Shown here piece by piece: positions 51,500 through 63,570 of a stretch of 64,000 nt of DNA. The notes under the pieces were generated by a model. The model did no database searches. It was not told the origin of the DNA and saw only the letters and a list, made by a program, of their open reading frames with translations. A program made the position numbers and the translations under genes. Origin of the DNA: Eonycteris spelaea (taxonomy: Eukaryota > Chordata > Mammalia > Chiroptera > Pteropodidae); contig PUFA01000164.1 in assembly GCA_003508835.1 (NCBI GenBank), positions 1,116,001 to 1,180,000 on the forward strand, in the 5' to 3' direction. How positions within the stretch are numbered: position 1 is the first letter of the stretch; the number at the start of each line of letters is the position of its first letter.

Positions 51500-52390
51500 C
51501 TGGCCTTTCTAAGCACTCCATTCACAACTCTAAAATCTTAAAATGCACATGGCGGACACTCGGCAATCAATTATTGAATAAATTAATTATATTTAAATAT
51601 TTAACATCTTCATTTTATACTCATAAAAGAAACCATAAGCTTCCTTCAGATGGATCCTTTCACTTTGAATGGGAGTCCCAAAAGTCTTGCAGCCAGGGCT
51701 GCCTTTGAATTCTGGTTTTTCCTCTTCTTGTTGAAAGACCCCTTCAGCAAGTCTCTTAATCTGTATACCGATAACACATTTAAATTGTCACAAACCATTC
51801 TGAGTTTCTGACATGCATATCCAACTGCCTGTGGGACACCTCCTCATGTGTCTCAAAGTAAAACTTTTCCAAAGCTAAACTCATCTTTTTTCCATAGTAC
51901 ATACTAATTTTCCCAAGTTTCCTATTTGAGTGAATGATACTACTACCTACCTACCTAGATACCCACCAAAAACTCTTTGCATCTTCATGATCTCCTCTTT
52001 TCTTTGCCTAATGGATCTAAGCAATAACAAAACTTTCTTTTTTTCTTTAATACATATTTAACTCATGCATTTCTTTCCATCTCTGTTAACCTTATTTCAC
52101 TGCAAGCCATTATCATCTTCTCCCAGAATTCTCAGCTACCTAGTTCCTTTTGTATCTTTCCGTTATTTTTATGCATCCTATGTTTATATCCTCCCTACTG
52201 TGTGTGTGTATGACTCCTTACTCTTATCCATTTTCTAGCCAAGAACTTTTCTAAGTACAATTGATTAAGCCTGTACAATTGCCCCTGTAGCACATTCAAA
52301 ATCAAATCCAAATTCTTTAGCAAGGAATTCTATATGAGGTCCAACTTGATCTGATTTCTGACTTCATTTTAGGCAAGTGGAGTTGATGAC
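51500..52390 (+). mobile_element. L2 LINE fragments
   Basis: The piece at 51530-51590 ('atggcggacactcggcaatcaattattgaataaatt') is an L2 3' tail. From about 51690 a second L2 reads 'catatccaactgcctgtgggacacctcctcatgtgtctcaaag' and 'ttccaaagctaaactcatc', the upstream part of an L2 3' region. Confidence 0.55.
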
Positions 52391-52439
52391 TTTAGTGATC
52401 GCCTAAAGTACAAGTATTGCACTGTATTCATTGAAAAAT

Positions 52440-52691
52440 TTCTTGGATAAATGCCCAGAAGTGAGATTACTTATCTCTTTGTCTCTTGTTACAGCCTTTG
52501 TTTTAAAGTCTGTTTTGGTATGGTGTGAGTATTGCTACCCCAGCTTATTGTGTGTTTGTTTGTTTTCATTTTCATGGAATACCTTTTACCATCCCTTTAC
52601 CGTCAGTCTCTGTGTGCCTTTTGATCAGAAGTGAGTCTTGTTGAGGCAGCATGTGATAGGAACATTTAATCCATTTACATTTAAGTAATTT
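52440..52691 (-). mobile_element. L1 ORF2 fragment (antisense), left half
   Basis: 'ttgtctcttgttacagcctttgttttaaagtctgttttgg', 'gtgtgagtattgctaccccagc', 'gaagtgagtcttgttgaggcagcatg' and 'aatccatttacatttaagtaatt' are L1 ORF2 read backwards. The element continues at 54243-54418 after a nested L1. Confidence 0.8.
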
Positions 52692-53177
52692 GATAAACCA
52701 AAATATGTATGGACAAATAATTTTCGACAATGGAACCAAAAACACAATGGAGAAAAGAAAGCCTCTTCAATAAATGGTGCTGAGAAAATTGGAAAGCCAC
52801 AGGCAAAAGAAAGGAACTACACTGCTGTCATCATACACCGAAATTAACTCACAATGTGTCAAAGATCTAAATATATGATCTCAAACAATAAATTGGGGGG
52901 AAAAAAAAAAAACAGGTACTAACTTATGGACCTTGGTCTTAGACAGTATTTTATGGATTTGACTCAAAGGTAAGAGAAGTAAAAGCAAAAATAAATAAAA
53001 CTACATCAAACTAAAAAGCTTTTGCACAGCAAAAGAAACCACCAACAAAACAAAGAGGCAACCATCTGAATGGGAGAAGATATTTGCAAACAATACCACC
53101 GATAAGGGGCTAATATCCAAAATATATGAAGAACTTATACAACTCAATGACAAATAATCCAATTAAAAATGGGCAGA

Positions 53178-53392
53178 GGGGGAGGTAGATGGGGTAAAGG
53201 GGTCAAATATGTGGTGACAGAAAGAAATCTAACTATGGGAGGTGAACACACAGTGTAAACACACACACACACACATACACGTTGTGTGTGTGTGTGTGTG
53301 TGTGCCTTACTGTTAAAGCAGAAACTTACTGGATTTTGTTAACCAATGCCACCATAAAAATAAATAAATAAATAAAATGGGAAAAATAAAGG
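53178..53392 (+). mobile_element. Nested L1 3'-UTR insertion with an AC/TG microsatellite
   Basis: It lies inside the L1 at 52692-54242. Host text GGGCAGAGG at the left reappears as 'ggcagagg' at the right, a probable target duplication. The insert reads like a bat-type L1 3' UTR ('gggaggtagatggggtaaagg', 'aaagaaatctaactatgggaggtgaacacac', 'aaccaatgccaccataaaaataaa'). Confidence 0.7.
53258..53304. repeat. (AC)n followed by (TG)n: hairpin-prone microsatellite
   Basis: About 23 bp of AC-rich sequence pass directly into about 23 bp of TG repeats, making an inverted repeat with only a few mismatches and almost no loop. Confidence 0.9.
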
Positions 53393-54242
53393 CAGAGGAC
53401 ATCAACAGACACTTCTCTCAAGAAGACATACAAACAGCCAACAGACCTATAAAAATGCTAAACTTCACTAGCTGTTAAGGAAATGTAAATCAAAACCACA
53501 ATGAGATAACACTTCATACCTGTTAGGATGGCTATTATCAATAAGACAAATGATAACAAGTGTTGGAGAGGTTTTGGAAGAAAATGAGTCTTCATACACT
53601 GTTGGTGGGACTCTAAATTGTGCAGCCACTATGGAAAACAGTATAGAGGTTCTTTAAAGAATTAAGAATAGAATTACCATATGACTCAGCCATCGCTCTT
53701 CTGAGTACCCCCAAATTCGAAAACATTTATGTGTAAAGATACATGTACTCCGATGTTCACTGCAGCATTATTCTCAGTTCAAGACATGGAGTCAACCAAA
53801 GTGTTCTTCAATAGATGATTAGATAAAGACAATGTGGTACATCTATACAATGCAATATTACTCAGCCACAGAAAAGATGAAATACTGCCATTTACGACAA
53901 CATGGATAGATCTTGAGGTTATCATGTTAAGTGAAATAAATCAGACAGAAAAACTTGAGAACCATATAATTTCACTCATATGTGGGGAAAAAAACCAGAA
54001 AGCAACAAATGAACAAGAAAACAAAACCGCATTGACACAGACAACAGTTTAATGGTTAAAAGAGGGAAGGAAGTGATGACAGAGATAGATAACTGTAAAG
54101 AGGGTGGAAAATTTGGTAATGGAAGATTTGACTTTGGGTGGTGAATGTACAATGCAATAAATAGATTATGTATTATTGAATTCTATACTTGAGACCTATA
54201 TAGTTTTATTTACCAATGTCACCCCAATACATTTAATAAAAA

Positions 54243-54418
54243 TAATTATTGATAGATGTGTAGTTATTGCCATTTTATTATTTGTATTTTTGATTTTTTT
54301 TTCTTCTTCTTAAAGAAGTCTCTATAACATTTCTTGTAATACTGGTTTAAGGCTGATGAACTCCCTTAGCTTTTTCTTGTCTGGGAAGCTCTTTATCTGT
54401 CCTTTGATTTGGAGTATT
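54243..54418 (-). mobile_element. L1 ORF2 fragment (antisense), right half
   Basis: 'attattgatagatgtgtagttattgccattttatta', then 'ataacatttcttgtaatactggtttaaggctgatgaactcccttagctttttcttgtctgggaagctctttatctg', continues the antisense L1 interrupted after 52691. Confidence 0.8.
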
Positions 54419-55020
54419 TATCCAAAGAAATATGAAACACTACTTCAAATGGACATGCGAATCCATATATCATTGCAGCATTATTTACAATAGCCGAGAT
54501 ATAGGGACAACCTGGGTGTCCATTAATGGATGAATAAATAAAGAGGAGGTGGTATATATACACAATGGAATATTGCTCAGCCATAAAAAAGAACAAAATC
54601 TTGTCATCTGTAATATGTATAGACCTAGAGGGTATTGTGTTGAGTAATTTAGACAAAGACAAATGCCATGTGATTCCACTTACATACAAAGTCTAAAGAA
54701 TAAAACAAACAAAACAGAAACAAACTCATAGATAGAGAGAACATTTTTATGGTTGTCAGATAGGAGGTAGTCTGGGTGCGTGGACGAAAAAAGGGGAAGG
54801 GATTAAGAAGTACAAATTGGTAGTTACGAAATAGTCGTGGAGGTGTAACGTATAAGGAATATAGTCAATAATATTGTAATAACTATGTATGGTGTCAGAT
54901 GCATACTATATTTATCAGGCCATCACTTTGTAAGACATATAAATGTCTAATCACTATGTTGTACACCTGAAACATATATATTGTGTGCCAACTGTAATTT
55001 AAAAAAATTATTTAAAAAAG
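54419..55020 (+). mobile_element. 5'-truncated L1 3' end
   Basis: 'cattgcagcattatttacaatagccgagat', 'atacacaatggaatattgctcagccataaaaaagaac', 'ggttgtcagataggaggtag' and the end 'actatgttgtacacctgaaacatatat...aactgtaatttaaaaaaatt' are L1 3'-terminal text. It lies immediately to the right of the older antisense L1. Confidence 0.85.
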
Positions 55021-57149
55021 AAAACAATCAGTTTCTAAAGAAGATAGTATTAATTCAAAGGGAGTTAGTCTCAGATAAAGGAGGATTAGAGAGGAAAAAT
55101 AAAAATAAAATGGTTACCATTTGCAGAAAAAAATTATTGAGTCTCGAACACAAGAAGTGTTGGTAGTGTTAAGATTTTGAAATCTATTTCTCAAAAGCAA
55201 AGCCACCCAATCTTTGCAAGGAAATAGACTCAGAGGCAGTTAGGGGAAATAACTAGAAGAACAAACCAGTTTAAGGTTTCAAATGCAAAAGACCCAAACT
55301 TTAGACACCTGTTAAATTTTGGCAAATGAATGATTTCACTTAGTGTACTAAGAAAAATTTTCAATCCCGTAACCATTAGTAAATACTTATGGATTAGCTT
55401 TCTTGATCACTTATTTTGATTCATCTTAAGATGACGATGATGATTTTGGTAGGGATCTTACAAACCAGAATGGCTTGGGTCTTTCATGACTTTTGAAGAA
55501 GAGCCTCTCTTACCTACTGGGGAAATTGCCCTAAATACCAACATTGTCCTCAAGAGCAGCAAAATCCGTTCTAGTCTTTGAGGAGTTTTTTAGGTGAAGT
55601 CCTTAAGTGGCTTTTGAAAGTAGATGTTTCCAGTTGGCCACATGGACCATGGAAACAAATAAACAACAACTATTTCCAAAGTCTGAACTTTATGTGAGCA
55701 AATATAAATGTTTAAAATATGTTACATACTGAAAATATGAATGGGTAAATTCAGAAAGACAGTTGACAAATATATGAATAATCTATAATGATGACAAGTA
55801 TAAAAACTTTCAAGGGTAAATTGGTGTTTGATATTTCTCTATTAACTTTAATTCAGCTCTATATAATGTGGTCATGACTGGGTTTTTTTAACCTAGGAAT
55901 TAAATCCTCTTCCAGTTTCTTTTTTCAGTTTCAGTATTGAAATCTTAGGGCCATTTTCTTTATCTTTTCTCCATTTTTCTACTTACCCTTGTTTAATACC
56001 ACTCAATTTATTTCATGTGTATACCTAATTTCCAGATCATAGTGTGGTCTCACAATTTTATCTTCTGTGTTAAGCTTAGGTTGTTTGAATTGCTGCTATT
56101 TCTGATTGTGAAGTCCTAGAGGGTTAAAAAATGCCCAACATGCTTGAGGCTGCACCAAGAATAGTATTCCAAGTAGTTTAGCTTGCAATGGGTGATTTTT
56201 ATAAGCTTTTATGTTCCCAGGTGAGGCTTCCATAATTTGCAATGTTAAACAGAATCGCTGTAAGCCAAATATGTTGTGACCAGTATAAGACCCTTTCCCT
56301 TGGTGATGGTGATATTTTTAAATTGTTTATTCTGTACAGGTCAGTGGTTTTAAAAAAATTAAGTAAGTATGTATCTGGTTTTTTTTTTTTTTTACTTGAG
56401 AGTTAAGAGCTCATCTAAGTAAAAGAGAGAGAAAGATTCCAGCTAGAGAAAGTATTTTCCAAATAGAAGGTTCAGAAAAAAATGGCAAATAATTGAACAT
56501 AATGTAGAAGCTTATCTGACCTGAGTTTAAATATACTTTTAAAAAATACTTTTATCATTGCCAAATAAAATCCTGAATTAACCAAAGCCTGTAGAATTCA
56601 GCCATTGCCTTTCTTTTGGAATGTACATAGGGACTTTATGAGAAATGCTAGAAGGAAGAATAAGACTAGTGATACAAAATAATATTTTATAATTCTCTTC
56701 TCAAAGAATTTCAATAATGCCTTTAATTCAGTGAGGAAGGCAGGCTTGGTGACACAGTTTCAGAAGAGATTGAATTTGTAGTAATTTGATTGTCTTACTC
56801 TCTCCAAATCCCTCGTATCTATATTGAGAATAGAAATGAGCCCAGTATATTCTTACAGCAACACTAAGTGATGGGAGTTCGGAAAAAAAAACAAACAAAC
56901 AGGTTTTGAACTCAACAAAATGTCAACCTGGCTGCTTGACCAGCTCTAACGCTCTGGGATTTTGCCTCAAAGTGCCTCTGCTTGTTTTCCTAGGTCGGTA
57001 CTCTCCCCTCACCACTTCTGTCACAAAAATACTGGCTAGCCTTTGTCCCTGGTTACTGTAAGGTAAATTCTAAACCATGAAATTTATTAGAGTAACCGGA
57101 ATGTCTTTGTTTTCCACGGTGGATCCCTCTGACCGCACCTGATCATTTA

Positions 57150-57710
57150 CTCTAAGAGGTGATCCAAGATAGGGGAGGGGAGCTGGTCATGCCAGAAAGA
57201 CCAACCAAGAGATTAGAGGGTTTGGCTTTGACCATGTGACCTGGGGAGAGGAAGAGGCTGGAGACTGAAATGATTCAATCATGCCTACATAATGAAATCA
57301 TGATAAAAATTCTGAGCATGGAGGTTTAAATGAATTTCCCTGGTTGGCAAAACTTTGTGTGTCGCTACATAGCAGTGTGCCCAGAGGATGATGCAGCCCT
57401 GAAGATTTTGGAAGCTTCACATTTGGGACTCTCCCAGACCTTGCCTGTTGCGCTTCTCCCTTTGTCTGGTTCTGCTTTCCATTCTTTTGCTAAAATGAAA
57501 CTGTGATTTTAAGGAGAGTGCTTTCCTTGCTTCTTTGAGTTGTTCTGGCAAATTTTCAAATCTGAGGGTTAATAGGAACCCCCGGATTTGTAGCCACCTG
57601 ATCAGAAGTAAGGGTGGCCTAGGGTCTACTGAACTTGTGACTGGTTGTGAAGTGGGGGCAGTTTTTTTGCAGAACCGCGCTCTTAACTTATGAAATTTCG
57701 TCTAAATCTG
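57150..57710 (+). mobile_element. Solo LTR, same family as 1-435
   Basis: 'ccaaccaagagattagagggtttggc', 'caatcatgcctacataatgaaatcatgataaaaattctgagc', 'ctttgagttgttctggcaaattttc', 'aacccccggatttgtagccacctgatcagaagtaaggg' and 'gtgactggttgtgaagtgggggcag' are LTR landmarks, several of them shared with 1-435. There is no internal retroviral region. Confidence 0.65.
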
Positions 57711-58552
57711 GACACCTCCCTCATCCAGTCTTGACTCTTTCCACTCTTCTCAGCAGCCTGAATCTTAGCTCTTTGTCCGTGACTGGCCAACACCTGACAG
57801 AACTTACAAATGCCAAAAGCCTTCCAGCATATCTGTCTATTGCCTGCCACTGCCCTCCCCTGAGCATGAGGGGCCTTCTCCTGAGATCTTGTTGCACAAC
57901 TGCCAAGCTCCAAAGAGACTGACCTAAGTAGTCTAGGTATTTTGTTTATGTTTTCCTGGTACATCTTGTTAGCAACTGAGCTAAAAGTTTGACAAGGTAC
58001 CAGTATGGTTAAATCATTTGTTCAATACAAAAAGACATTGATTATAAGTCATCAATAATTATAATTACATTTTCAACTGGCATAGATTTTCCAGCAATCC
58101 ACATATATCAGTTCCTATTGAGTCATTCAATAAATTATGACATATTTGCTAAATGAAGTGTAGCACATTTATATCAAACAATGTATCTTAGTCTTTTTTT
58201 TTTTTTTAAATACATGACCTCTTTTTGATCAACACAAAAATATCCCCAAACTCTGGAAATTATGTAAAGCCCTTCTAAAATGGCATATCTCCTGGATATA
58301 CATTCTCTTAGCTGGTATATTTCCATGTAGACAGGAAAATGTTTTCCTAGTTTTGTATGTCATATTTTGTACATTTAAAAAAAACAGTTTACTTTTTCTA
58401 CATTCTAAATATAAATCTATAACATATTGGATACTTTTTGTACATTATCCATTCACCCCAAGATTCTGACAATAAATCGTTCAATGTTCCCCTCCCCCTC
58501 AGTTAAAATGACTGCACCATTAACTCAGGAGAAAAGAAGTGATAAAAAAAAA

Positions 58553-58564
58553 AAAAAACTTTCC
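58553..58564 (+). repeat. Target site duplication, left copy
   Basis: AAAAAACTTTCC, repeated exactly at 58940-58951. It brackets the L1 tail between them. Confidence 0.8.
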
Positions 58565-58939
58565 TAAGTCAGATAAAGATAAATACCATATTATTTCACT
58601 TATGTGTGGAATCTAAGGGACAAAAAGAACAAACTAATCAAAAACAGACTCACAAATATAGTGGACAATTTGGTAACAGAAAGAGGGGTGGGGGGTTGGG
58701 GGACTGGGAGAATTGGGAGAATGGGGTGAAGGGTTAAAGAAGTGCAAATTAGTAGTTAGTTGATAGTTGGTCATGGTGATGGGTGAACATGGAAGAGGGA
58801 ATACAGTTAGCATTCATATGATGGTCTAGTGGGGGGCCAGGGGAGGGAGGGAGCAATGGGGCGGGGGTCATTTTATGAACTATATAGATGTCTAAACAAT
58901 GTACTGTATACTTGAAGCTAATTTAAATAAATAAATTTT
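58565..58939 (+). mobile_element. 5'-truncated L1 3' end with target duplication
   Basis: 'aaataccatattatttcacttatgtgtggaatctaaggg', a G-rich 3' UTR tract ('ggggtggggggttggggg' near 58686), 'aactatatagatgtctaaacaatgtactgtatacttgaagc' and an A-rich end. About 375 bp long, flanked by identical 12-bp repeats at 58553-58564 and 58940-58951: an L1-machinery insertion at a TTAAAA/AAAA-type target. Confidence 0.85.
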
Positions 58940-58951
58940 AAAAAACTTTCC
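58940..58951 (+). repeat. Target site duplication, right copy
   Basis: AAAAAACTTTCC, identical to 58553-58564. Confidence 0.8.
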
Positions 58952-59329
58952 CATGGCTCATTTAATTATGTCAACAAGAGAGTTGTTAGATGCATGTGGA
59001 CTGAAATTTTTGTGGACCCTATCTGTCGAGTAAATTTTAGACGAAGTCAGATCTGAGATTTAACTGTTCAACATACAATAGTTCAAAAAGGGACTAAATT
59101 CTATTTCCATTACCTAAGCATATATTTTTAAAGTGAATTTGAAATGCCAGGTTCTATAACATAATGTTTACTTACAAAATACCTAATGTTCTAAAAGTGG
59201 TTTGCATATAACTTGCATGTTAGCTCCAAGAATGCAAATTCTTGGCACAGTCTTGACCATTCATATTAAAATCATAGGCTACTTTTCATCAAGCTCTCAT
59301 GCATATATCTACCTAAGACTTATTTTCAA

Positions 59330-59490
59330 CCTTTGCTTGCAGTAGGACCACCCAGCAATCTTTAAAACTGATGCTCAGTTCTCATCCTCAAATACTATGA
59401 TACAGCTGTTCTGGAACAGTAACTTGACATTAATATCTTTTTTTCAAAACTCACCAGGTGATTCTAAAATGTGTAATTAGGTAAAGAATC
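59330..59490 (-). mobile_element. MER20/MER5-like hAT MITE fragment
   Basis: 'gcaatctttaaaactgatgctcagttctcatcctc' and 'ctcaccaggtgattctaaaatgtgtaatta' resemble the two halves of this MITE type. The terminal repeats are eroded. Confidence 0.5.
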
Positions 59491-60589
59491 TCTGATCTAA
59501 AATAATAAAAAGCATGTTTCACTTTGGCCTAAAACTGTTGAATTGAGGAGTGCATAATTCAAACAAAATTGAAACTGTAAATACAGCTAACTTAAAGTTA
59601 GAAATACAAACAATAAAGTAGTGGTGTACTGCATATATTATCAAGACTAGTTGTATTAGATGTTCATCTTATTGTACCCTCTGAAATGATAAGAAATAGA
59701 AAAATGTTAAGTCAATGTTACAACTAAATTCTAAAATACTTTAGAAGCACAATAGCATTAGCCTTTCTTTCAGTTAAAAATCTATATAAAAAATTAAATT
59801 GAATAAATCACAGTATTATTCTCAGTGGCTTATCAGATAACAACCTTGATATTTATAAACCTAGGAAAAATAAATTGTGTACATTAGTTTTAAAATGACT
59901 AGTAAATTTTTGCCTACATTAAGAAAACTCAGCTTTATTTATAAAATCGATTTCCACAAATGTAAATTTCTATTTACTTTTAAAAATTGACAGTCTTTGT
60001 TCTTGAATCACATGGCTGGCATGATGTCCAGTTAGTTTTGTTTTCCTTTGCTGTTTTACAGATTAATCAATGCAGAGCTTATTTTCACACTGGGATAATA
60101 ATCATCTCAGCTTCTCAACGCAAAATGAATATGTTCATGTTCTGCAATTGACTTGAAGTGAGGCACTCAAATGCCCTAGAATATGGCACAAAATTCTTTT
60201 TGCTTTCATTCATTTCATGACAATGTATTAATATTATCCTCCTTGGTTCCACACAGCTGTCATCTAAAATGCCACTAAGAATGGATGCATAATTAGCTCT
60301 CCAGTTCATACATTAAATACATTTTAATAAATAGCTCTTTTCTCTGAGAAGAAAATATTGCTGTCCATTCTTGGATGTCAGTCTCAGAGAGAATTTAGAG
60401 AGTATTTCTTATGTGAAGCATGGCTTCACCAAGCTGATCTATGTACTGTGTTTAAAAGGCACTCTAATGACTTATGAGCTATTCACACTTATCTAAAACA
60501 ATTACAATGACTGATAAGTTAGGAAGTATTTTAAAGATGCAGAATCTGATTTGCAATTCTTATAAGTCAAATATTTATATTCTAAAAAT

Positions 60590-60830
60590 AAACTTAAGTT
60601 ATCAAAAATTTAATATTTATTAAATAATATTAACATCAATGAAATATTTACTAAATATTAATACATTAAATATATAATATGATAAATAATAATTACATTT
60701 AGTCCTAATTATGTAAAGATTTAATATTTAAAATTTTATATTTACATTGCTGTAAGAAAAATAGCTTAATATTTAATATTAAATTGTTTGCAAAGATCTT
60801 AAATAATTTAATTGCTATGAAGTCCGGAGG
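60590..60830. repeat. Extremely AT-rich low-complexity stretch
   Basis: Dense TAATATTTA / AATATT / TTAAATA motifs with almost no G or C for about 200 bp. No gene. Confidence 0.7.
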
Positions 60831-63464
60831 ATACATAATTTTGTTAGAAGTCAGCATATTTATCACTTCAATATGAATTATGGGCCCAAGATAGACAAAT
60901 TCAATTTCAATCTGGGGATACATACAATACAATGTATGAAGAAGTGTCATACTGAACTGGATTTTTACTTCTAGTGGTTTATTTAAAACCATTCCTTAAG
61001 GAATACTGAATGAAAGATGAGTTTTCTGAGTGTAGGACCCAGTCTCGCAGATGACATGCCTTCTTTCCCTCCTAATACCGCAGTTTGCCCCATAGTTCCT
61101 TCTGCCAGCCTGAGCAGGAGGGAAGGTAGTCTGCAGTGGCTGACCCTAAGCCTCCTCCCTGACATACCAAGTCAGGGGTGTTGCCGAGAAACTGAGAGTA
61201 GGGGCTATTTATTTTATAAAAATACTGACATTCCACTGAGATTCGGTATATGTACCCATCACACAACCAAAAAGTAACAAAGAAGAATTACTAATTCAGA
61301 ATGGAAGTGAACAAATAAGTGGAGATGCAAGATTTTCATTTTGGAATGTTATTGATTTAAAAACTGCGCACGGTTCATTAAAGATAAGCTATAAATGGAT
61401 ACTTATATACCAGTTAATGTGAGGTATGGATAATTAAAAACATCAAATTGATGTGAGCGGGTCCTCAAATCACTTTTCCACATGCATATTTAAATTTTAT
61501 CTTCTGCCCATTTGGATATCATAGGATGAGCAACTTATCAGCTAGACATCTATAAATATATTACATTGCACTTAATACCAAAAGTTGAGTGCATATAATA
61601 TATGTCAATTTAATTAGACTTTAAGGTTATAATGCTGAGCTCTTACTATTTCTCATCATTTGACTTGGTCCTTTTTAAATTGTCTATGTGGGATTCGAGC
61701 GTACGAGAATGAATCAAATTTAAATCTCATGACCATATGGTTGACATGCAATATTTCTCTTTATTACCTGGTTATATAAAAGGAAGAGGTATCTCTTTTC
61801 AACCGAACATATTAATAGTTATTTCTGACAGCACATGTGAAAATATGTTAAACTCTGTGTTCTGTCAAGGTACAATCCTAATGATACAAAATGGAAAAAA
61901 AAAAACTTGTTTATTTTATGATAGAAAAATCTTAAAGGAATTTTATAAAGCAGTGTAAATTATGTTCTCTTTTTAAATAAAATGCATAATCATGATTGAT
62001 TAAAAACTAGTAAAACATGTAACAAAAGTAAAGACTGAATGAATACAGTAGTATAATTTAGGATGATTTAAATTTCCTTCTGTTTGTGACCAACATTTTC
62101 CATAGTGTATGTGTATTATTTTTAGAGTAAGAAAAGAAATAACTTATTTTTTAGGTTAATCAGACCTCTGTACCAGCTTAGATTTCTAAACACCTGTGGT
62201 GAAAATGATTCTTAAAAAACATAATTAACACACATCTGCTTCATTTAAAACATGGGTGCTTTTGTTCAGAGTTCTCTGACCCCTAATCTTTGCCCAGTGT
62301 TTACCACAGATGGGCGACTGTGAGCCCAGAGGATCATCAGACAGTGGGACGAGCCTGGGTTGCTGAAATCCTGGTGTGTGAGCAGCCTTATTCCTCAGCT
62401 TCAATTCTCCACACATATCATTTTCTATGAAATCAGTACCATGGGAAAAGGCTGTAATGAATTGGTGAGATTTCTTTTCCTCGGTCCCTGGACTATCATC
62501 TCCGGACCCTGACAAAATAAGTAAATAAATTCTGTCCTGAATAATTATCCTTCTGACATGAAAAGCAAGCAGCACTTCCCAAATTAGAATGCATGAAGAG
62601 TTGACATAACAACTTTTTCAAACAAAGAATAAAAACACCTTGAATGTGAAGTGCATTCTTGAACTAATGCTTGCTCAGTAACATCAGAAAATGGCAACAG
62701 ATTCTAGTGGCCAAAGAAAAGATCACAGCTCATAAAGAACAGTTTGTTTTTTTTTTGTTTTTTCCAGGCATACGTGTATATAGTCTATCGACATTAAGAA
62801 TGTGGTCAGTTTGGCTGATATTTTAGTTAATAAAATCACAAAATAAAAATTAAGTAGAAATTGCTGCCTAACTAGTATCTTCCTTATTCTGTCTAGGTAG
62901 TTAAATCCCTTCCTGAATTTTCCCCATTCCTTTATTAAAAATAATTTATCATCTACTTTCTGTGTGCAGAGAATTGCTTACTGGTAAACATAATTTGATC
63001 CAGAACGAAATCTAGTGCTTACAGGCGGGTGTATAACTTCTAAAGTAAAATGGATGTTTGCCTCTAGACTTCGCTGCAGCAGAAAACCAAACAACCAAAA
63101 AGGAACACTGTGAGGTCCGTTGGTTATAGAGGTGAGTCCACTTCCACTGACTGTGGCTCCTGCATCTCCAGTAATGCAATAGTTTGTATTACATTTTCCC
63201 TATTGCCTTACATGCTATTACCATTTTAAAATTTAGGAATTAAGAAACAGAAATCTCATCTCTCATTACCAACTACCCAGTCATACACATATCATCGAAC
63301 TCATCCCTACCATGATTTCAGTGCATGTAATGCTATAACTAAAGCTCATATATGTGAATTTCCTAAAACTGATGTGCCAAGTGTAGAAAATAATGACCGT
63401 ATTTTGTAAAAAAAAAATTATTTTTAATAAAGTGGTTTATAAATAATAATACGTCTTCTCATTT

Positions 63465-63570
63465 GAACATCAGCTTCAAGAGATTGCTCAGGTCACTACA
63501 GCATCTCCAGGACTGAGAACAGTGGCTTATATGTATTAGCCATTAAATAAATATTTGTTTAATGAGTACT
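63465..63570 (+). mobile_element. L2 LINE 3' end
   Basis: 'acagcatctccaggactgagaacagtggcttatatgtattagccattaaataaatatttgtttaatgag' has the L2 3' order and tail. The bases from there to 64000 hold nothing supported. Confidence 0.6.

Larger units (their letters stand above)
52692..54242 (+). mobile_element. 5'-truncated L1 (ORF2 end plus 3' UTR)
   Basis: It reads through the ORF2 C-terminal region ('ggacaaataattttcgacaatgg', 'aaactaaaaagcttttgcacagcaaaag', 'aatgggagaagatatttgcaaac', 'gttggtgggactctaaattgtgcagccactatggaaaac', 'atgtggtacatctatacaatgcaatattactcagcc') to a 3' UTR ending 'ccaatgtcaccccaatacatttaataaa'. Frames are broken, so no reverse transcriptase remains. It is itself interrupted at 53178-53390. 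A fuzzy TAATT..GATA duplication flanks it. Confidence 0.85.

Noticed and set aside
53834..54052. 72-codon frame
   Set aside because: It is the end of L1 ORF2 and 3' UTR in a broken L1, not an independent gene.
57078..57698. 'atgaaattt' at both 57078-57086 and 57690-57698 as a target duplication of the LTR
   Set aside because: The right copy aligns to sequence inside the related LTR at 1-435, so it belongs to the element itself.
57647..57964. Overlapping frames on both strands of about 90 codons
   Set aside because: They partly overlap the solo LTR end, and none shows a domain or family match.
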